Origin: Podarcis raffonei
Lineage: Eukaryota; Chordata; Lepidosauria; Squamata; Lacertidae
Direction: 5' to 3'
Length of the DNA stretch: 64,000 bases
Assembly (NCBI RefSeq): GCF_027172205.1
Contig: NC_070613.1
Span: 27,244,001-27,308,000, forward strand
The first letter of the stretch is position 1. Every line of letters starts with the position of its first letter. Made by a program: the position numbers and the translations under genes. The notes below the pieces were generated by a model. It worked only from the letters and a program-made list of their open reading frames with translations. It made no database searches and had not been told where the DNA came from. Below, piece by piece: positions 12,403-23,895 of this stretch.

Positions 12403-12465
12403 GACTAATAGGGTTCCATTGAGTTCAGTGAGACCACTCTGATGTCTCATCTGTCTCCTGAGAAA

Positions 12466-13451
12466 TCTCTATGTGGGACAAGAAGCTACAGCAAGAACTG
12501 GATATGGGACAAATGATTGGTTCAAAATTGAGAAAAGAGTACGACAAGGCTGTATAATGTCTCCCTGCTTATTTAACTTATATGCAGAATTCATCATGTG
12601 AAAAGCTGGACTGGATGAATCCCAAACTGGAATTAAGATTGCTGGAAGAAATATCAACAACCTCAGATATGCAGATGACACAACCTTGATGGCAGAAAGT
12701 GAGGAGGAATTAAAGAACCTTTTAATGAGGGTGAAAGAGGAGAGCACAAAATATGGTCGGAGGCTCAACATCAAAAAAACGAAGATCATGGCCACTGGTC
12801 CCATCACCTCCTGGCAAACAGAAGAAGAAGAAGAAATGGAGGCAGTGAGAGATTTTACTTTCTTGTGTTCCATGATCACTGCAGATGATGACAGCAGGCA
12901 CAAAATTTAAAAACGCCTGCTTCTTGGGAGAAAAGCAATGACCAACCTAGACAGCATCTTAAAAAGCAGAGACATCGCCTTGCCGATAAAGGTCCATATT
13001 GTTAAAGCTATGGTTTTTCCAGTAGTGATATATGGAAGTGAGAGCTGGACCATAAAGAAGGCTGATCGTCGAAGAATTGATGCTTTTGAATTATGGTGCT
13101 GGAGGAGACTCTTGAGAGTCCCATGGACTGCAAGAAGATCAAACCTATCCATTCTGAAGGAAATCAGCCCCGAGTGCTCACTGGAAGGAGCTGAGGCTCC
13201 AATGCTTTGGCCACCTCATGAGAAGAGAAGACTCCCTGGAAAACACCCTGATGCTGGGAAAGATGGAGGGCACAAGGAGAATGGGTCAACAAAGGATGAG
13301 ATGGTTGGACAGTGTTCTCGAAGCTACCAGCATGAGTATGACCAAACTGCGGGAGGCAGTGGAAGACAGGAGTGCCTGGCGTGCTCCGGTCCATGGGGTC
13401 ACGAACAGTCGGACACGACTAAATGACTAAACAACAACAACAACAACAACA
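12466..13451 (+). mobile_element. BovB (RTE-clade) LINE, 3' fragment
   Basis: The plus strand encodes, across several frames, the BovB reverse transcriptase: NNLRYADDTTLMAESEEELK (12655-12715, with the YADD catalytic box), then LLLGRKAMTNLDSILKSRDI and AFELWCWRRLLRVPWTARRS (about 13085-13140). The ORF is broken: a stop follows FIM near 12598, another follows the HKI at about 12908, and frame changes occur after 13180. The 3' end carries 'gtcggacacgactaaatgac' and an (AAC)n tail to 13451. It is 5'-truncated, lacking the endonuclease. BovB is known for horizontal spread between squamates and ruminants and also supplies the 3' end used by Sauria SINEs. Confidence 0.9.
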
Positions 13452-14290
13452 CTCTGATGTAGAAGAGCTGAAGTGTAAAAACCAAAATGATTTCCAGAAT
13501 GAAGCAAAAAAAAGGAGAAGTGCCATCTCATTTTCTTTTGGCTCAATAAATACTAACCATCACACTAAGTATCTTGGAAGAAGTCTTTTATCTACCCTTA
13601 TATGGAATGCAGGCCAACAATGGAAAATCTCTAGATAAGGAATGCGTCATGCCACACTAAGCTTATGTAGTGCAAAGTTTAGCTTAGAAGAAGCATAATA
13701 GGCAATCCTCTTTTTTTCTCCTGCTTAATATGAAAGGAAATCACAAGGCCTGTGGATTTAAGGTGGATGCATGTGAATTTAATGGCCACGAAAAGACTGT
13801 TGATTTGTGGTATGTGAATTTTTAACACTGCAAAAAGAAGCAAACGTCAACACTCCCAATTTTTTCACTTTCACATTCTTCAATGAATTATACAGGCATA
13901 CAGGAATGCAAGGCTTGCTATACATGTTCAGACCATCTTGTCTTCAGTCATGTACCCAACAGTAGCCAGAATCAGATTCTTTTGAATGTAAAACACCCAC
14001 CAATGACTATTATGCAATTGCATGCCTCGTTCACAGCCATATTTAGTTGTTGGCTTCTCTCCAGAAGCATTTGTGTTGAAGGTGGAGATGCCCTAAAAGA
14101 GTTTATACTAGTCGAGTTAAACAGAAGACATTTCTGTGATTCATAGACAAATAGTTAAACCCTTTCAATGAACAAATCCTATCAAGCTATTGGGCCTTGG
14201 GAGTCTTGTAGTAGCAGGTTCCATGCACCTTAAGAAACCACATTTCCCCCCATTGATATGAAGTTTCCACACCACAACAGAGAGCTATAT
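13452..14290. other. Intergenic, nothing recognised
   Basis: No gene or clear repeat was recognised. Confidence 0.4.
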
Positions 14291-14295
14291 TACCA

Positions 14296-14386
14296 CACAA
14301 TCCTAATCATGTCTACTCCGAAGGAAATCCTGCTATATTCAGTGGGGCTTTCCCCCAAGTAAGTGGAGGGAGGATTGCTTCCTCAG
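14296..14386. repeat. Short dispersed repeat, unassigned
   Basis: The words 'caatcctaatcatgtctactc' and 'ttcagtggggctttcccccaagtaagt' form a block whose parts recur as 'cttctgagtagacatac' at 37116-37133. It looks like a common squamate dispersed repeat. The family is not recognised. Confidence 0.35.
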
Positions 14387-14739
14387 TTTCTAGAATTAAA
14401 CAAAGGCCACAATCCAAAGCACACACATAATTCAGAGTCCCTTTCAGACATTTTCCAAGCATAAAGTAGATGTGTGGAGCTGGCTGTAGCTGGGTCATGC
14501 TGTCCCCATCCCTCATTCTCTGCTGACCCCACCCCAATCGTCAGCCTGCAGCCATAAGTCTGAAAGGGGGTACTCAATGCATGTACAGCTCCACACACAT
14601 AGGCACCCATTTTCAGTATTTTGGCTCTATGCAGAGAAGTCAGAGGTGTGTGGCAGCCCTGCTCATGCTCCTCCACATATTCACTCTAATTTATTTATGA
14701 AATCAGAATTCAGTTACAAATCTCTTCTGGAATGTCTCT

Positions 14740-15010
14740 CTGTGTGTGTCTGTGTAGGCACCAATGGTTCAACAGGGAGGGGGCCTGGAAGGGAGTTTCA
14801 TAAAGTTGGGCCCACAATACTGAACTCACAGCTCCTGGTGGAGAGGAGCCATGCATCCAAGCCATGGGGGACCAGCAACAGCGACTCCTTCAAAGATCTC
14901 AGTGATTGGGCAGGGATATAAAGGAGCGAGCGGCTCTGGAGGTATCTTGGACCCACACTGTTAAGGGTCTTGTAATTTGATACAAGAACAATATGTGCAG
15001 AAAAGGTCTG
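14740..15010 (-). mobile_element. CR1/L2-group LINE fragment
   Basis: On the minus strand the translation includes VGPRYLQSRSLLYIPAQSLR and SLKESLLLVPHGLDAWL. These resemble the poorly conserved C-terminal stretch (YLKERL, HRSARTLRSS, GLLAVPSL) of the CR1/L2-group LINE copies at 22149-22670. It is decayed and partial. Confidence 0.45.
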
Positions 15011-15414
15011 AAGGGTGTCTTCTTCTTCTGGTAAACAATGCCGTTTCCTGCAATGCAATTTAGAGATGCTTATCAGTGCCCTACATCAACGTTGTTTTTC
15101 TTCCCAAACTTGCTGTGCAGGGTACCTTGTATGGATTCCCTGCATACTACAGGGGGATTGTAAGGTTCACACTCAGTTCACATGGAGTACTAGCTGGGAA
15201 ACGTGGGCACTTCACCTTCCACCCTATGTGAAGCGAGAGGCAGAACCTACCTGTGAACTGCGGGCAAAGTCTCTTTCAGGAATGCTTTCCCTCCATTCTC
15301 AGTGCAGATATCTTCCATGATACTGTATCTTTCTAAGGTACCCAAGGTGTACCAGAAGACAGTGTGAAAATATCTGCATTAGACAGCCTAAGGACCAACT
15401 GATTTCTTATATCC

Positions 15415-15735
15415 TTTTCCAATCAATGAGGTCTTTGGGGGAACCATTGTTAGTTGTTCCACATGGCTCATATCCACAAGGAGCCACACATCCAGTATTG
15501 TGGGCTCAATGTTGTGAAAACTCCCTCCCAGCTGAGACCAGCCAGGCCCCCTCCCTGTTGAACTTTTGGCACTTAATGAAAACTTATTTTATTTCAGCAG
15601 ACATTTAAAGTTAAGTATTTCTGATTTTATGGTTATTTCTAATTAATTTTTTTTACTGCTTTTCTTTTTTAATCACACACTGGACACCCCTTAAAAATGA
15701 TTAAGTTATATATAAATTGTTGAAATAAAAGGATA
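15415..15735 (+). mobile_element. CR1/L2-group LINE 3' end
   Basis: The plus-strand ORF 15426-15608 reads MRSLGEPLLVVPHGS, then NSLPAETSQAPSLLNFWHLM and KTYF. This is the terminal LINE pattern (LRSS--GLLAVP, then ALWNALP, then FRR-LKA-LF). A short AT-rich 3' UTR follows, to about 15735. Confidence 0.55.
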
Positions 15736-15739
15736 GGGA

Positions 15740-17590
15740 CAGGCTGTGGGCAAAGTAGATAAGAATTCCTAACTAATCTTCTCAGCAACCTTTGATTTTG
15801 AGTTCTTGATATCTGAATACGTGCAAAATCTTTCTATCGTTCTTTGTTTGTTTGTTTGTTTTGATCAGCATGTGTGACACAGCTATCTTGGTACGAAACC
15901 ATTTATGATGGATGCCAAATTCCTAGCACTTGTTGATACTTCTTCTTTGAGCTACTTCCTGTTCCACTTCATAGTTTGACACTGTCATTGCTGTGAAAGC
16001 TGCATCTGAACAAGATCATTATATATCAGCTTCTATCATCTCTACTTGGTCCCTTGTTGGTGCAAAGCACTTTCTTAGAACTGAGCTATGAGCCATCTGC
16101 TCCCTTGCCGAGAGTCTGATGCTGGCTGTTAAATTTCTCCAGTACCAGTGCAGAGAAGTTTACCATACTTTGATGACAGTCAAAAGGCAGGACGTTTCTG
16201 CCAAAAGGAATTTCAAAAAGTCGTGGCTTTAGAACCGCAAACTATCTCTCAGAAGGCTGCCTTTTATGTGGAGCAAAGGTTTAATGCTTAATCACCTGCC
16301 AGTGAGCATAGTATCTAAATATTGTCTACCACACCGGTATATGACAGTCCCTTATTTATATTTGGACTGTATCCATGCAGACATTCCTGGAACGGTTATA
16401 GGCAGTGGTTATTTTCTCTTTATTTCATATAAAAGACTGCTCTGTATATATATCTTGCTGGAATTTGTGCAGGAAAACGATCCCTAGAATGGTGAGACAG
16501 CTCAGCTGCAAATTGATCCTGAACCAGTTCCAGAGTTTCCACAACACTAAGCGCTGGAGCCAGGCGAGAGTCCAGAGAAGAATCTTTGCTTATGACTGGC
16601 CAGGAAGCCCAGCCGCAGCCATTAAAAAAAAAAAGAGGTAAATTAAATGCATTCCAGTGGTTGGCATCTCAGCCCATGCTTGCCAGGCACACCCACTCTG
16701 TGGCTCTGGGTACTGGCTGCAGTTCTAGAACATAGTGAGGATAAGGCCAAATAACCACTAACCATAGAAGTCGGAGCCAAGTTACCGTATATGGTCAAGT
16801 GCCAATTTGCTTGTGCTCCTGAAATATGGCATTTTACATAGGAATTGTTCTTATTTATGCAATCCAAACAACCTCTTGCAGAGATATGTTCATATTTGTC
16901 AATGCAGCATACCGTGTGTGTGTGTGTGGAGGTGGGGGGGGGGTTGATGGAAGCAAAGCTACTTGTGCAGACAAGCAGGCACACCTTATAGCACTTTAAA
17001 GGATCTATAACTTCAGTTCATGTCTTCCTCCTTTCAAAAAAAAGACAACTCTTCGAGGAAGTTCCACACACCGGGGTCATGATCCAAATCAGTTTTCGAA
17101 AGAAATGTTTACAGAGTTTTCTTACGGTTTTCCAATGAATGCATTAATTTCTCAGAAATTCTGTATTGGAGCTATTTCCCCCACCCTTATATCTTTGAGC
17201 CCCCCTCAGTTTTGTTATGCTTCAATTTGCCCACATTCCCATTTAAAAATAATAATGAGGTTTTTTATCCTACTCTCACAAGCGCTTCCTTGCTGCTCCT
17301 AGATCTGCATTGTCTGCAGATTAGATTACTTTGTTGCCCACTCTTTCACATTTATGAAAGCTTGGGCATCGCTGGACCCAGCAAAACACAGCTGGCACGG
17401 ACACTGGGAAAAGATCCCACATCCAGCTGCAGCATATAGCTTGGCTTACTTGTTTGAGCCATCTGTTTAAAACATTAGCTGTCCCCATCTGTCTGTAGCT
17501 GTACACATTTAAGAGAATTATGTGAGGCTGTCCAGAGAAGGGTAACTGATGATTTACCTTGGGACAAGGAATTGTTCACAACAACTAAGG
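15740..17590. other. Intergenic, nothing recognised
   Basis: No gene is recognised. Simple repeats only: (GTTT)n near 15845 and a short GT run near 16915. Confidence 0.45.
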
Positions 17591-17598
17591 TAAGTCTT

Positions 17599-17660
<62 letters not shown>
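17599..17660. repeat. (AAC)n microsatellite, about 62 bp
   Basis: About 20 uninterrupted AAC units. The run directly adjoins the 3' end of the LINE fragment at 17661-17785, so it is probably that element's expanded tail. Confidence 0.9.
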
Positions 17661-17661
<1 letters not shown>

Positions 17662-17785
17662 ATTTATACCCCACCCATCAGGCTGCTTTTCCCCAGCCAC
17701 TCTGGGCAGCTTATAGCACATTAAAAAATTGTAAAACATTAGTCATTAAAATTTGCCTGATACAGGGTTTCCTTACCAGAAAGAA
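17661..17785 (-). mobile_element. CR1/L2-group LINE 3' terminus
   Basis: This matches the last ~125 bp of the copies at 21937, 40062 and 43754 ('tatttataccccacccatcaggctg', 'ccccagccactctgggcagctt', 'cagggtttcctta'). Read on the minus strand it ends in a TATAAATA-type terminus followed by the trinucleotide run. Confidence 0.65.
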
Positions 17786-17967
17786 GTCGTCTTATCCATT
17801 CACAACCTGTTTGGGGTTAGTTGCTCTTTTTTTTTTTTAAGATATAGAAATGGATATAAGAAAATGAATCCCCTCTCAAATCTGCCTGGTTAAGTGGACC
17901 TCATGATAAAGCTGGACTTGTTGATCTCAGAGGTCCCTACACCTCCGAAAAGATTGAGCATTTGGTC

Positions 17968-18274
17968 TAATTCAAGGGTGCCAACCTTTTTGGGCCAGGC
18001 GTCACTTTTGGAATTTTGAAAAGTGTTGGGGGCACCAGTCACAAAATAACTGTTATATGTAGCATAACACATAATGGCTGCCATGGGTGTATGGCATAAA
18101 CACAAACTTCTAAAAGAGAAGAAAAAGTGACAGGAACACAAAATGGTGTGTGCATCTCTCTCTCCCCCTCCCATCTTGTGCATTGTGATTTTCTTGAGGG
18201 AATCTTTTACCAATACCTTTTGCAGGTGTCATAAGAGGCTGTTCTGGCCCCATGGGCACCAGGTTGGTGGCGCT
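17968..18274. mobile_element. Possible hAT-like non-autonomous element
   Basis: The left end 'gggtgccaacctttttgggcc' and right end 'gggcaccaggttggtggcgctgg' are loosely inverted. The middle resembles common reptile elements of the 'gccaacctttttgggcc' type. There is no target duplication I can confirm. Confidence 0.35.
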
Positions 18275-18310
18275 GGTCTCATATTTCCAGATGGTATTTA
18301 GGATCATCCT

Positions 18311-19077
18311 ATATCCACTTAAGCTACTTTTTTAAAAAAAAGGGGAAATGTGCTATAATTCTGCAAAGCATGAATACATACTTAGATTTCTTAACTATTA
18401 AGGCATGACTAATATGTGTTAAGTTATGCCAGGCATGCATTGCTAGATCAGATCAAGACCTACCAATCCAGCATTATTTGCAAAAAAAATCTCCACAATC
18501 AGCTGACATTAGTTCTTCGCTAGAAATTGGCCAGCAAGCTAGTTGTTGACCACGGTCTCTGTTTTAATCATTCCCATTATAGGTGGCCTCAACTGGAATT
18601 TTACTTGTGTGGGTAGGTGGACATCTGCTGCCTTTAGAAAAATAAACCCCATGGTACAGAAAAATCCTACGCAACCTGAGAAAGCAAGCCCAGCTCTCTG
18701 GGTAACCCCATTTTGCCTGGATGAGCCCTTTCGCTCATTATTCAAACCTTTCACAGGCTGCAAAATAGGCCAAATCACCTCTTGCCTCATGGGATGCCAT
18801 AAAAATGATACTTTTGGCCATAAAGTCTTGAGCAATGGTAAGTGGATTACAACTAAGGAGCCTCCTGCTATGCCACCAACAACAGAATAAATCCAACCAT
18901 GTTTCTTTAATACCTAGCCAATGAAAGAGGGGGCATGTGTTCCCACAGGATTGCCATACCTGCTGTATCTAGCAATTTGGCACAGGAGGATCCTTGCAGT
19001 TTTAACAGTGCTACCACAGGAGGCAGCGAAGGGAGCAATGCCCACACAAGGTGGCTTTCATCATATATATTAAACTG

Positions 19078-19085
<8 letters not shown>
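18311..19085. other. Intergenic, nothing recognised
   Basis: No gene was recognised. ORFs of about 100-115 codons at 18539-18890 lie on opposite strands of the same sequence and show no family signature. Confidence 0.4.

Positions 19086-19090
<5 letters not shown>

Positions 19091-19139
<49 letters not shown>
19091..19139. repeat. (TA)n microsatellite
   Basis: About 24 TA units following a short CA run. Confidence 0.9.
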
Positions 19140-19142
<3 letters not shown>

Positions 19143-19194
19143 TAAAATCACCATAAAATTCATGGGGGGTAAAAAGAATACCAGTACGCCCACA

Positions 19195-19229
19195 TACACT
19201 TGATCTTAGCCAAAAGGCCGAGAAGCAAT
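19195..19229 (-). pseudogene. U2 snRNA 5' fragment, retro-inserted
   Basis: The minus strand from 19229 to 19195 equals the first ~35 nt of vertebrate U2 snRNA (core cttctcggccttttggctaa, then gatcaagtgta) with one difference near its 5' end. The rest of U2, including the branch-point-pairing loop beyond this and the Sm site, is absent, so it is non-functional. The 10-bp word aataccagta occurs at 19177-19186 and again at 19227-19236, which fits a target-site duplication from LINE-mediated insertion. The left copy is separated from the U2 part by eight bases of unknown origin. Confidence 0.85.
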
Positions 19230-19427
19230 ACCAGTAAATACCAGAATACCAGTAAAATTACAGTACTCAGCCCAGGATAGTACGATGACAGCAAATGTAA
19301 TCCTGTGTATTGTGGGATTCCTATAATCTTATTAAAAAATAAATAAATCCCCAAACCTGGGCTGGACACCATTATGAGCAAAAAGGCCAACTTGGTAGCT
19401 ATCCTACAAAATAAATAGGCATTAAGT

Positions 19428-19563
19428 CAGGCTTCCTCAACCTCAGCCCTCCAGATGTTTTGAGACTACAATTCCCTTCATCCCTGACCACTGGTCCTGC
19501 TAGCTAGGGAACATGGGAGTTGTAGGCCAAAAACATCTGGAGGGCTGAAGTTGAGGAAGCCTG
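19428..19563. mobile_element. hAT MITE, 136 bp, with 8-bp TSD
   Basis: The terminal inverted repeats start caggcttcctcaacctcagc and end in the complement. The flanks carry the 8-bp duplication cattaagt (19420-19427 and 19564-19571), the length characteristic of hAT elements. The whole element is a near-palindrome without coding capacity. A second copy of identical length is at 53911-54046. Confidence 0.88.
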
Positions 19564-19571
19564 CATTAAGT

Positions 19572-20265
19572 AATACAAGTCTGAGGAGAAGTGAAGCTGT
19601 TGTGTACCTCTGTTGCTTAAAATTCGGGAAGGAAATTTAGGAAGATCTTCTCAAAACCAGGATTTCTTAATTTCAACCAGCTGCACCTAACGAGTGGCAG
19701 TTTCCCCTCATAACCAGTGCTACAAACTTCCAACTCAGACCCAACCCTCCAGTGAGAAGCTCTCCAAAGATATTTCTCCTGATATTCCCTCAGGCAAGGG
19801 TAAGTCCCTACAGCTGAGCCCAGCTGCATTCCTCTCATGGCTGAGATCGCTGGCAGTCCCACTAGTGAGGAAACACAGCTGTGGTAATTCCAGTCTTCAA
19901 CAGAGAACATGTTAACCCTTGATTAGACTCAACACCTTGCCGAGGGGAAAAGGGACCCTTACTACTTGGCTTCTCAATAGTTTGACACCTTGTATTTATT
20001 TGCTGAAGTATTTGCCTGTCTCTTCAGATTCCTGGTGAAAGCATGTTCTTCAAAAATAGCTCTAGGCCACATGTCTGCAACAGTTCCTTCCTGCAGCGGA
20101 ACAGAGCTGCAAAAGAGGACAGATCGGCTGTACCTTTAATAGTTATGCAGAAGCTGGATTTTCCACAGGTGTACTTACACCATTGCTAAAGGTGCAGGAA
20201 CCCTGTCTCTGGCGTGCATCTGCCCAGCCTGTTTAGCTGTGGCCTCTTTTGTTTTCTGGGGCTTC
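19572..20265. other. Intergenic, nothing recognised
   Basis: No gene or repeat was recognised. Confidence 0.4.
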
Positions 20266-20676
20266 CAGTGCCGGATTTACGTATAAGCTAAACAAGCTAT
20301 ATAGCTTAGGACCCTACTCTCTTCGGGCCCCCCCCCAAAAATTTAAAGAAAAAACCCTGGATGTACATTTCCAAGATATAAGATAAAAAACAAATAAAAT
20401 AAAACCCACATACAGCAACAGTGTTTTGTGTTGTGTGGGCTCCTATGATGTAAGCAATAGCCTGCTCCCTAAAATATCACAATTACTTTGATAAAATACA
20501 TATTTTGTTATGTGCAAATGGCTTTAGGTACCTGTTAGGTCCATAAATTACCATATAACATATATTCAACACAAAAAAACAGTGACAATTTGTTGTTGAC
20601 AAAGGACAGCTGGACATATAAAGGGCCCCATTACCTTCAGTAGCTTAGGGCCTCATCAAACCTAAATCCGGCCCTG
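20266..20676. mobile_element. hAT-like non-autonomous element (cagtgccggattta ends)
   Basis: The left end cagtgccggatttacg and right end ctaaatccggccctg are inverted repeats of the CAGnGCCGGATTTA type. The interior is AT-rich with inner inverted words ('agcttaggaccct' and 'agcttagggcct'). No coding capacity and no certain 8-bp duplication. Confidence 0.6.
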
Positions 20677-21870
20677 TCTACAGCTGTAGATATTCAGCAC
20701 AATAAGCCTGCAGCTTACGCACATGTAACTTGTGCACATTCAGCTTTATGCTCTTAGCAAAGAAATGAAAAGAAATTAAAAAGGGGTAGAAAAGGGGTGG
20801 AGTTCTGGGGGGGAAATGACTTTAGCAGTTCCACCTGCCATTGCACCCAATGTGTTTTGACTATACACGGTTTTGGTTTTAGGCGCAATCCCTGGAACGT
20901 AACCTCAGTGTAAATTGTGGGCTTACTGTACGGTGTGATGAGTTGAAGCTGAAGAACTTTATTTTCTGCTGAAACTCCAAAGCCTCTCTGATCAGCACCA
21001 CCTTGTGGTCCCTGGGCTTATTCACAGCAGAAGTTACTCTGAAGAAGGAACATGTTCTGTTTTTGTTTGTTATTTCTTCTGGAGTCTTCAAGTAGCTGAG
21101 ATATTGCAGTTAAATTGCAGTGCAGAATGGCCATGGTTGGCAACAGAGAATAATTTTACAGATTCAGCACTTTGCATTATCTAAAGCAAACTGTTTTTCT
21201 TTTGAATCAGTTTAACTTTCTTTTTTGAGTGGACATATATTCTTCTGTTCTGAGGTTATAAGATCCTCGACCTTTTCATCATGCAACTAGCATGAATGAT
21301 CACATGACTGAGAATGAGTGACAGGGCCTTCTCAGTGGTGGTGCTTCTTAGCCTTTCTTTTCTGTTATCTTTCAGACAGAAACAGAATACATTTTTGTTT
21401 AAGCATATGGATAATGCATAGTTCTACTGCAGTTGTAGCCATTTTAATTGCTGCTTTTTGTGTTTTTAATTCTCTGGTTTCAATATTGTATGCTTATTCT
21501 TCAATAGTTTCATTTAAGCACTTTTCTCTTTAGACATTATAACCCAACCCCACAGGTAGCATTTTGTAAGGTTGAGCAGTATTAAAACTGCACCCTGTCT
21601 CCATTGCCTTTTAGGACCTGGAGGGGAGAGCTGGAGTATTGTGGAGGCCCATTGGGCAGTTTAGAACTCGGAAAATTGGGAAATGGAGTTGGGAAAACCA
21701 GTTGATAAGGGAGGTTTGAGGAAGAGACATATGATAGCAGATGCCAAATACCCAGTTATCCTATAACTCCTTGTTGGTGAAGATTAGAAGGTTTCTGTTG
21801 ACTGGGTTAGACTAAGAGGCTACTCTTTGTAAACGTCTTTCCACGAAAAGGTTACACCATCATTTTTTGT
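20677..21870. other. Intergenic, nothing recognised
   Basis: No gene was recognised in this AT-rich stretch. Confidence 0.4.
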
Positions 21871-21884
21871 TTGCTTGTTTGGTT

Positions 21885-21885
<1 letters not shown>

Positions 21886-21936
<51 letters not shown>
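21886..21936. repeat. (AAT)n microsatellite at LINE tail
   Basis: About 17 AAT units directly abutting the 3' terminus of the LINE at 21937-22687, read as (ATT)n on the element's strand. Confidence 0.9.
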
Positions 21937-22687
21937 TATTATTTGTACCCCACCCATCTGGCTGGGTTTCCCGAGCCACTCTGGGCGGCTTCCACAAAAA
22001 CCAAAAATACACTAAAATATCACACATTAAAAACTTCCCTGAACAGGGCTGCCTTAAGGTGTCTTCTGAATGTCAGGTAGTTGTTTATCGCTTTGACATC
22101 TGATGGGAGGGCGTTCCACAGGGAGGGCACCACTACCGAGAAGGCCCTCTACCTGGTTCCCTGTAGCTTTGCTTCCTGCAATGAGGGAACCGCCAGAAGG
22201 CCCTCGGCGCTGGACCTCAGTGTCCGGGCAGAACGATGGGGGTGGAGACGCTCCTTCAGGTATACTGGGCCGAGGTTGTTTAGGGCTTTAAAGGTCAACA
22301 TCAGCACTTTGAATTGTGCTCGGAAACGTACTGGGAGCCAATGTAGGTCTTTCAAGACCGGTGTTATGTGGTCTTGGCGGCCGCCCCCAGTCACCAGTCT
22401 AGCTGCCGCATTCTGGATCAGTTGTAGTTTCCGGGTCACCTTCAAAGGTAGCCCTACGTAGAGCGCATTGCAGTAGTCCAAGCGGGAGATAACTAGAGCA
22501 TGCACCACTCTGGCGAGACAGTCCGCGGGCAGGTAGGGTCTCAGCCTGCGTACCAGGTGGAGTTGGTAGACAGCTGCCCTGGATACAGAATTGACCTGCG
22601 CCTCCATGGACAGCTGTGAGTCCAAAATGACTCCCAGGCTGTGCACCTGGTCCTTCAGGGGCACAGTCACCCCATTCAGGGTAAACT
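21937..22687 (-). mobile_element. CR1/L2-group LINE, C-terminal ORF2 and 3' end
   Basis: The minus strand encodes an open 173-codon segment (22670-22149) from VPLKDQVHSLGVILDSQLSM through LDYCNALYVGLPLKVTRKLQ and HWLPVRFRAQFKVLMLTFKA to LRSSAEGLLAVPSLQEAKLQ. This is the thumb and C-terminal region of a CR1/L2-group reverse transcriptase; the catalytic palm is missing by 5' truncation. The end of ORF2 and a short 3' UTR follow, finishing in a TATAAAT-type terminus and the trinucleotide tail. Assignment to L2 versus CR1/L3 would need a tree. Confidence 0.85.
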
Positions 22688-23560
22688 ATCCAAGCAGCCA
22701 GAAGTACAACTGGAGGAGCTTTGGGGTTAGAGGCAGATTGTTCCCAACAGTTGGGCATGTTATAAGGTTTTTTTGGCTGGGGTGGAGGTTTACAGAATTT
22801 GGCTTTAAAAGCCATTTAGAGGATGGTGTAAGTCTCTCGAGTCTTTAAAAACTGTCATCAGGCACATTTAAGACCCCAGTGAAATATAATAATACCCTTT
22901 TAATAAACAATATTTGTTATTAGTTCATCCTGTGGCTAGTGTTGGTGTGTATATCCCACCTAAGTCTATCTCAGATCGAAGCTTCTAGAAGGCTTTAATA
23001 AGGGAATAGTGCCATTGGAAACGGGTCACATTGAGGAGCTCTGAGTTATGTGGCAAGGAGTTACATAGTGCAAATACCTAAACTTGTGTTTATAAAAAGT
23101 GAGATGAGATAAGGCGAACCAATTTACCTATAGGTGTAGTAGCAGAGGGATTTGTATTTCCCCATACTGTACACAGAAATCGAGAGATGTTAAGGGATGA
23201 AGAAAGACGCCCTGTTTCCCCTCCCCAAACAAAGTATTTGAACTATATGCTCAATTTACTGCAGCCTGTTTTGTTATTGAAGATTCAGTGACCCTTGCTC
23301 ATTAGATTATGATTATACAGATCTATTTTAGAATGCATTTACATTAGAATATAAAACACTAAGAGTCCAGCAAATGGCTTTATGCAGGTTTAGTCTGGAT
23401 GACCCTTGAAGTTATGATTCTATGAAGACATATATGAACATGGTTAACAAGAAAGAAAAGTGACTGAAATATTAAAAATGCCATAAATAATAGTGTAATA
23501 CTGACACCTACAGGATAGGTGTCATTACCTAGGTGTTTGCTGCATTGGACAGAGTGGCGG
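22688..23560. other. Intergenic, nothing recognised
   Basis: No gene or clear repeat is recognised beyond the LINE boundary. Confidence 0.4.
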
Positions 23561-23567
23561 TCTAAAC

Positions 23568-23895
23568 CTATACACGTTTATTCACCAATATTAAGTTGTC
23601 CGCAAAGGCTTTTAGTTTGAAGGACTGTTTCCCCAGTAATATCCCTTTAATTTCTTCTTCCCTTCTTATTTCCGAATTTAGTATTTCTAGTGTTAGTGTA
23701 AATAATAGAGGAGAGAGGGGGCAGCCTTGCCTTGTTCCTTTTTCTATAAAGAAATGAATTGTTTTTTCATTGTTTATGATTAAGCTGGCTTTTTCATAAA
23801 TGGCTTTTATACTCCTATAGCATTCTCTCATTTCAAATAAGTTGATAACCTTTTTTAGGAATTACCAAAATAGATTATTCGATAACCTATACAAC
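23568..23895 (-). mobile_element. L1 ORF2 reverse-transcriptase fragment
   Basis: On the minus strand the 87-codon ORF contains IEKGTRQGCPLSPLLFTLTL, which closely parallels KIEKGTRQGCPLSPLLFISV in the intact L1 at 43871-50065. It is followed by LKAFADNLIL, where the second catalytic aspartate of FADD reads N. This is an internal, truncated L1 fragment. Confidence 0.85.

Noticed and set aside
17475-17739. Poly-leucine and poly-valine ORFs
   Set aside because: They are translations of the (AAC)n microsatellite.
18539-18890. ORFs of about 100 codons on both strands
   Set aside because: They cover the same bases in opposite directions and show no family signature, splice sites or promoter.
21867-22103. 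Poly-asparagine and poly-isoleucine ORFs
   Set aside because: They are translations of the (AAT)n microsatellite.
22081-22461. Plus-strand 126-codon ORF
   Set aside because: It is the antisense shadow of the LINE reverse-transcriptase segment, and similar shadows recur over the other copies (40217-40537, 50101-50463).
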